The translations under genes and the position numbers were made by a program. A stretch of 64,000 nt of DNA, taken from NCBI RefSeq assembly GCF_001653795.1, contig NZ_CP011514.1:2030976-2094975 (forward strand), read 5' to 3'. Shown here in pieces: positions 59,947 to 64,000 of the stretch (its first letter is position 1; each line of letters starts with the position of its first letter). This DNA comes from Mitsuaria sp. 7. GTDB lineage: Bacteria > Pseudomonadota > Gammaproteobacteria > Burkholderiales > Burkholderiaceae_C. Below the pieces are notes generated by a model. The model saw nothing but the letters and a program-made list of their open reading frames with translations. It ran no database searches and had not been told where the DNA came from.

Positions 59947-61141
59947 CGGCCCGTAGCGCGGCCGTGATCGCGTCCCGGATCGGGAACAGGTGGTCGTTGC
60001 CGTTGAACTCCGCATCCGGGCTGTTGCCGGTGTGCACGATCACGACCTTCGCGACGGGGTCCACGAAGAGGTTCTGCCCGTTGGTGCCCCAGGCGAAGGA
60101 GCGCCCGCCCGCCGCCTGCGGGATCCAGACGTGCAGGCCGTAGAACGGCACGTTCGCGGGCTGGGGCTTGTCCTTGCGCAACGCGCTCATCTGCTCGATC
60201 CACGCCCGGGGCACGACCTGGCGCTTGCCCACGCGGCCGAGGTTCATCATCAGCTGCCCCAGCCGGGCGTAGTCCCGCAAGGTCGCGACGAACTGCCCCT
60301 GCACGCCCTCCTGCCCCGCCCGGTTCTTGATCCAGTAGGCGGGTGACTCGGCGCCCATCGGCCCCCACAGGCGCGAGGACAGGTAGTCGGTATTGCTCAC
60401 GCCGGTGCGCGCGCTCAGCATCAGGCCGAGCACGGCCGACACCGCGCCGTTGTAGTTGAAGACCTTGCCGGCCGGATCCTTGTCCTTCTTGCCCGCCAGA
60501 TAGGCGCGCATGTCGGTGAAGGGCTCGATCATCGGATTCGTGGTCTGGTTGTCCGAAGCCTCGCCGGGCCGGAACGAGTTCTTCAGCGCCACGCCCGAGC
60601 TCATGCGCAGCAGGTCCTCGACGCTGTCGTCGGCGAAGGCGCTGCCGCGGAAGTCCGGCAGCACCGCCGAGACCCGCTCGTCCAGCGACAACTTGCCCTC
60701 GTCGATCGCGATGCCGATCAGCAGCGCGAGGACGGTCTTGGACATCGACGCGGACAGCAGCGCCGTCGACGGCTTCGCCTGCTGCAGGTAGCGTTCGAAC
60801 ACGACCTGACCCTCGTGCATCACGAGAAAACCGGTGGTGCAGAACTTTCCGAAGTAGTCCTCGAGCGCGACGGCCGTCGCCGAGCCACGCGGCTTGTAGA
60901 GCACCGCGCCCAAGGGCGTCCCTGCGGGCAAGACCTGAGGGATGGCGGCGGCGGGCGCCTCGTTGTGGAGAAAGCGCTTCTGGGGATCGAGGTAGACGCC
61001 CTGGCAGCCGGAGGGCGCCTGGGCGTGGGCGACACCACCCGGAACCACGATCAGCGCGGCAATCAGCGCAACGAACGGTACCGCGATCACGTGAAGCTGC
61101 GCGGGGCCCCGCTGCGGCCGGTAGGGTTGAACCTGCATCAT
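59936..61141 (-). CDS. Serine hydrolase, beta-lactamase/class C esterase fold
   Basis: 401 residues. Signal peptide (VALIAALIVVPGGVAHA), SxxK motif S132-M-S-K135, a catalytic Tyr in FNYNGAVSAVLG, and HTGN near the end in place of the KTG box. It could be an esterase, D-peptidase or hydrolase such as a 6-aminohexanoate dimer hydrolase type. The ATG at 61141 overlaps the stop of the upstream gene as ATGA, so the pair is coupled. Confidence 0.92.
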   Translation of the reverse strand: MMQVQPYRPQRGPAQLHVIAVPFVALIAALIVVPGGVAHAQAPSGCQGVYLDPQKRFLHNEAPAAAIPQVLPAGTPLGAVLYKPRGSATAVALEDYFGKFCTTGFLVMHEGQVVFERYLQQAKPSTALLSASMSKTVLALLIGIAIDEGKLSLDERVSAVLPDFRGSAFADDSVEDLLRMSSGVALKNSFRPGEASDNQTTNPMIEPFTDMRAYLAGKKDKDPAGKVFNYNGAVSAVLGLMLSARTGVSNTDYLSSRLWGPMGAESPAYWIKNRAGQEGVQGQFVATLRDYARLGQLMMNLGRVGKRQVVPRAWIEQMSALRKDKPQPANVPFYGLHVWIPQAAGGRSFAWGTNGQNLFVDPVAKVVIVHTGNSPDAEFNGNDHLFPIRDAITAALRAVRN

Positions 61142-62850
61142 TTGTCGCGATCGTAGCTGCCGGTGCCGATGTACACCGACCGGTTGTCGCCATCGACGGG
61201 GAAGCTGAGCAGGCGCTCCTTGTGGCCGTCGTCGTACTCCAGCGAGATCGCGAAGCCGTCCAGCTGATATCTGCCGCGGCGGCTGGCGCCGTCGTCCTTG
61301 GCGCGCGTGCCGCTGCTGACCCCGACCGTCCCCAGCCCCGTGCCGACGGTGCTGCTGCCGGTGCTGCTGCTGCCCTTGCCGTCGCCGTGCGACGATCCCG
61401 CGACCACCGTGCCCGTGATGGCCTGCAGGCTGCCAGTGCTGGAGAGCGCACTGAAGCTGCGCTCGAAGCGGCCGTCCTTCGTGAAGCGGATGCCGTGCGT
61501 GGCCGACGTGCCGCCGGTGATCATGCTGCCGGTGAAGCTGCGCCGGCTGAAGCTGCCCTCCAGCCGTGACTCCTTCGGCCAGGGCCGCACCGCCTCGTGC
61601 CCCTCGGGCTTCCAGTCGCCGGCCGGTCGACCGTCGTCGTCCTGCGCCTGCATCGCGTAGCCCTTGCCGGCGCTCCGCCAGCGCCCCCATTGCTGCGGTT
61701 CGAGCTGGCGCGACGCGGCGACGTCGAGCTGGTCCGGCGGCATCGCGGTGCGGCGGTAGACGCTGCCGTCCCGCAGCAGGAAGCGGACGTCCTCCTCCCA
61801 GCGGGTGCCGTTGATGTTGTTGGCCTCGCCGTGGATCACGACGGCGGCGAGGTCCTTCTCGCTCAAGCCTTTGCCGGGCGCGGTCGACACGCGCTGCAAC
61901 GCCACTTCCCGGCGCGCCAGCGGCGTCTGCGCCAGCGGCGACGGCGTCAGCCCCGACGGATCGTTGACCAGCGCGGCGTCGGCGAGGTCCATCGACAGGC
62001 GGCTCAGCGAGGTGACGACCCCGCGCAGCACCACCTCCTTGCCCAGCCAGGATTCGGCGTTGAACTTCAGGTGGATGAACTGCTCCCCGACCCGGTCGCC
62101 CTGCTCCTGCATGAGATAGAAGTTCTCGGGGCGGCGCAGGTCGCGCGCCACGCGCCCCTTGACGTAGACCAGACCGAGCTTGCGCCGGGCGGCCTCCTCG
62201 GAGATCACCAGCCAGTTGCCGCGCTGCTCGGTCAGGGCGATCACCTGGCTGGGCAGCAAGACCTGGCCCCGGGCGGGCTCGACGGCCACGGGCAGCGGGG
62301 TGATCGGCATCACGAGGTTGGCCTGCACGATCGCGCGCGCTACGGCGCCCGCCTGCGGATAGCGCGCGGCGACGTCCTTGCCGCCGCCCTGCCATTCGCG
62401 CGCGAGCGTGGCGCAGGCCTGCGGGTCGCTCAGCACGCGCTGGCGCATGGGCTCGACCAGCTTGTCCCAGGGCGCATCGCCGCTGCGCCGCTGCATCATG
62501 CGGGTGAGCACCACGCGCATCGGGGCGATCTGGTAGCGCCCCCGCCAGGCGATCCAGGCGTCCCGCATCGACGGGGCGGCGGTGTCGCCGGTGTCCTGGC
62601 ACGCGTTGATCGCGGCTTCGGACATCACGTCGAAGCTCACGGCCTCGACGAGCTGGCTCATGGCGGCGGAATCGGTGACCAGGCTCTTCGCGTCAGGCGC
62701 GGCGTGGGCAGGACTGGCGATCAGCGCAACGGCACAGGCGGCGGAACAGGCAGCTGAACACGCAGCGCTTGCGGCACGGCCGACACCCGCGGTGTACGCG
62801 GTGTACGCGGTACGGGTCGCCCGCGCGGATCGGATGGAGAGGAAACACAT
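61138..62850 (-). CDS. Hypothetical secreted protein coupled to a serine hydrolase
   Basis: About 570 residues from an ATG at 62850; an upstream start at 62910 is possible and no ribosome site decides. Signal region with an Ala/Cys repeat (AASAACSAACSAACAV) ending near PAHAAPD. The body is mixed alpha/beta without a family I know; the C-terminal 150 residues are Gly/Ser-rich strand-type repeats (TGSMITGGTSATHGIRF, TGSLQAITGTVV) ending in YIGTGSYDRDK. Probably periplasmic or outer-membrane. Its tight coupling to the hydrolase suggests a joint envelope role. Confidence 0.75.
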   Translation of the reverse strand: MCFLSIRSARATRTAYTAYTAGVGRAASAACSAACSAACAVALIASPAHAAPDAKSLVTDSAAMSQLVEAVSFDVMSEAAINACQDTGDTAAPSMRDAWIAWRGRYQIAPMRVVLTRMMQRRSGDAPWDKLVEPMRQRVLSDPQACATLAREWQGGGKDVAARYPQAGAVARAIVQANLVMPITPLPVAVEPARGQVLLPSQVIALTEQRGNWLVISEEAARRKLGLVYVKGRVARDLRRPENFYLMQEQGDRVGEQFIHLKFNAESWLGKEVVLRGVVTSLSRLSMDLADAALVNDPSGLTPSPLAQTPLARREVALQRVSTAPGKGLSEKDLAAVVIHGEANNINGTRWEEDVRFLLRDGSVYRRTAMPPDQLDVAASRQLEPQQWGRWRSAGKGYAMQAQDDDGRPAGDWKPEGHEAVRPWPKESRLEGSFSRRSFTGSMITGGTSATHGIRFTKDGRFERSFSALSSTGSLQAITGTVVAGSSHGDGKGSSSTGSSTVGTGLGTVGVSSGTRAKDDGASRRGRYQLDGFAISLEYDDGHKERLLSFPVDGDNRSVYIGTGSYDRDK

Positions 62851-62958
62851 GCGATCGGACCCGGAAATTCGGAGGACCGCATCCTGCCCGTCCTTGGCGT
62901 TCCGGGCCACAGCCCGGACGGGGAAGCGTCCGTCTGGGACTTGACGAGCCGCCCCGGA

Positions 62959-63426
62959 TTACGCTGTCTGGACCGCCGGCTCGCAGAGCACCGGGAAGTT
63001 CAGCGAATTGGCGATGAAGCACTGCCCGTGTGCGTCGTGGTGCAGGCGCCGGGCGAGCTCGACATCGTCGCCCGCCCGCACGGTGACGCGTGGCCGCAGG
63101 ACGATCTTCGTGAAGCGGCCCTTCTCGCCCTCCACCATCGTGCCCTCGGCCTCGTCCACATAGGCCAGCACGGCGATGCCCGCCTCCGCGCAGAGGTGCA
63201 GGTACCAGAGCTTGTGGCAGGCGCTGGTCGACGCCACCAGCAGGTCCTCCGGATTCCAACGGGTCCTGTCGCCGAGGAAGGCCGGATCGGATGAGCCCAG
63301 GATGGGCGCCTTGCCCGCCGATTCGATCGCATGGTCGCGGCTGTAGGCCTTGTAGCCGGACGTGCCCGTGCCCTGATTGCCGGTCCACGTCACGGTGACG
63401 TGATAGCGGTGTTCCCGATGTGCCAT
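62959..63426 (-). CDS. OsmC family peroxiredoxin-like protein
   Basis: 155 residues. OsmC/Ohr fold with redox Cys pair C70 (LLVASTSACHKLWYLHLC) and C136 (HGQCFIANSLNFPV), and the Arg/Glu-region NPEDLL. These thiol peroxidases reduce organic hydroperoxides. It begins within the end of the glycosyltransferase frame (37-bp overlap), an unusual overlap. Confidence 0.93.
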   Translation of the reverse strand: MAHREHRYHVTVTWTGNQGTGTSGYKAYSRDHAIESAGKAPILGSSDPAFLGDRTRWNPEDLLVASTSACHKLWYLHLCAEAGIAVLAYVDEAEGTMVEGEKGRFTKIVLRPRVTVRAGDDVELARRLHHDAHGQCFIANSLNFPVLCEPAVQTA

Positions 63427-64000
63427 GGTGTGTCGCTCCTGTGGGGCGCGATTGTCTCGCCGACGGCGATGTCACCCTCCTGAGTTCCTGAAAGCGCAGT
63501 GAGGTACGCCAGTTCGAGACACCGAGTGAACGCCGGCGTGTCGAACAGCACCGCCGAGTCGCGATTCTCCTGGAGGCGATTCCGAAGTTCGTTGAAACTG
63601 TCCCCGTCGGTCGCGAGCGCCACCGCGGTATCGACGTACTCGTCCTGCGTCGCCACCACCAGTTCCGGCAGGCCCACGGCGTGAAGGAGGCTGGACGCCA
63701 TGCGGCCGGCGAAGGACTGCCCCGCCTGCGTCAGCACCGGCAAGCCCATCCACAACGCGTCGCTGGCCGTCGTGCCGGCGTTGTAGGGCAGCGTGTCGAG
63801 GAAGAGATCCGCCGACGCGAGTCGTGCCAGATAGGTCTCGCGATCGCATCGATCCGCGAAGACCAGCCAGGCCGGATCGAGGCCCAGTTCCGCGGCATGG
63901 CTGCGGAGGTTCCGGATGGCCTCGTCCTCTTCGGCCAGCAACCAGAGCACCGAGCCGGGCACGCGCCCGAGGATCCGCGCCCACGCCGCGAACATCGATG
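63390..64000 (-). CDS. OGT/GT41-type glycosyltransferase, C-terminal part only
   Basis: At least 203 residues; the 5' end is outside the window (frame open to 64000). Motifs FAAWARILGRVPGSVLWLLAEEDEA, FADRCDRETYLARLASADLFLDTLPYNAGTTASDALWMGLPVLTQAGQSFAGRMASSLLHAVGLPELV match the catalytic half of TPR-fused O-GlcNAc-transferase-like proteins (SPINDLY family). It probably glycosylates proteins or surface structures. The C-terminal 30 residues overlap the OsmC start. Confidence 0.85.
   Translation of the reverse strand, partial: SMFAAWARILGRVPGSVLWLLAEEDEAIRNLRSHAAELGLDPAWLVFADRCDRETYLARLASADLFLDTLPYNAGTTASDALWMGLPVLTQAGQSFAGRMASSLLHAVGLPELVVATQDEYVDTAVALATDGDSFNELRNRLQENRDSAVLFDTPAFTRCLELAYLTALSGTQEGDIAVGETIAPHRSDTPWHIGNTAITSP

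Overview
The window is GC-rich (mostly near 70 %) and gene-dense. Its families are typical of the betaproteobacterial order Burkholderiales, in the Roseateles/Mitsuaria/Rubrivivax neighbourhood: DUF4148, PEP-CTERM, bacteriophytochrome kinase, MlaA, AspT-type antiporter, GH87-like alpha-glucanase, and a LysR gene next to an AtuA/DUF1446 gene. It looks chromosomal. I saw no rRNA, tRNA, CRISPR array or intact insertion sequence. The taxonomic placement is inference from gene content.

1-9.7 kb: AtuA-type acyl catabolism genes divergent from LysR; a haem-type membrane protein; two stand-alone receiver proteins, one with Glu at the phosphoacceptor site; a small orphan gene under a near-perfect LexA box; an AI-2E family permease; a sensor kinase co-transcribed with a MipA/OmpV outer-membrane protein. 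9.7-20 kb: a tripartite RND efflux operon whose pump carries a Lys-Asp-Gly-His repeat; an SDR/TetR divergent pair with two inverted operator copies; a second MipA operon, here with a complete two-component system. 20-24.5 kb: an exported FAH-like protein, DUF4148, a REP-like element, MlaA, flavin reductase, and a cyclic-phosphate-type receiver.

24.5-30.2 kb is an accessory patch. Two unrelated putative effectors (a caspase-like His/Cys protein at 25297 and a 2OG-Fe(II) dioxygenase-like protein at 28684) share the same N-terminal leader signature. The first sits between 58-bp perfect direct repeats, next to a mosaic pseudogene made from two neighbouring genes. 30.2-38.2 kb is a translationally coupled MoxR/DUF58/DUF4350/DUF4129/SpoIIM/RDD module. 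A bacteriophytochrome kinase lies at 39.7-41.9 kb.

41.9-49.2 kb has visibly lower GC and looks acquired. It holds a membrane-anchored GH25 muramidase, a large protein I do not recognise, a YopT/C58-like cysteine protease candidate, a LuxR regulator with a degenerate receiver, a frame-broken tandem LuxR-HTH gene behind a six-codon leader, and a short winged-helix/NB-ARC regulator. 49.2-64 kb returns to core-type genes: a DASS transporter with D-lactate dehydrogenase, AspT-like antiporter, a ricin/CBM/beta-helix glycosidase behind a LacI-type operator, YihY, a HipH/YjjJ-type HTH-HipA kinase with repeated operators, RIO kinase, beta-lactamase-fold serine hydrolase, OsmC, and a partial OGT-like glycosyltransferase.

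The best candidates for something undescribed are the shared-leader effector pair with its repeat-flanked insertion (24.9-30.2 kb) and the low-GC lytic/protease cluster (42-46 kb). All functional names rest on motif reading, not database searches.
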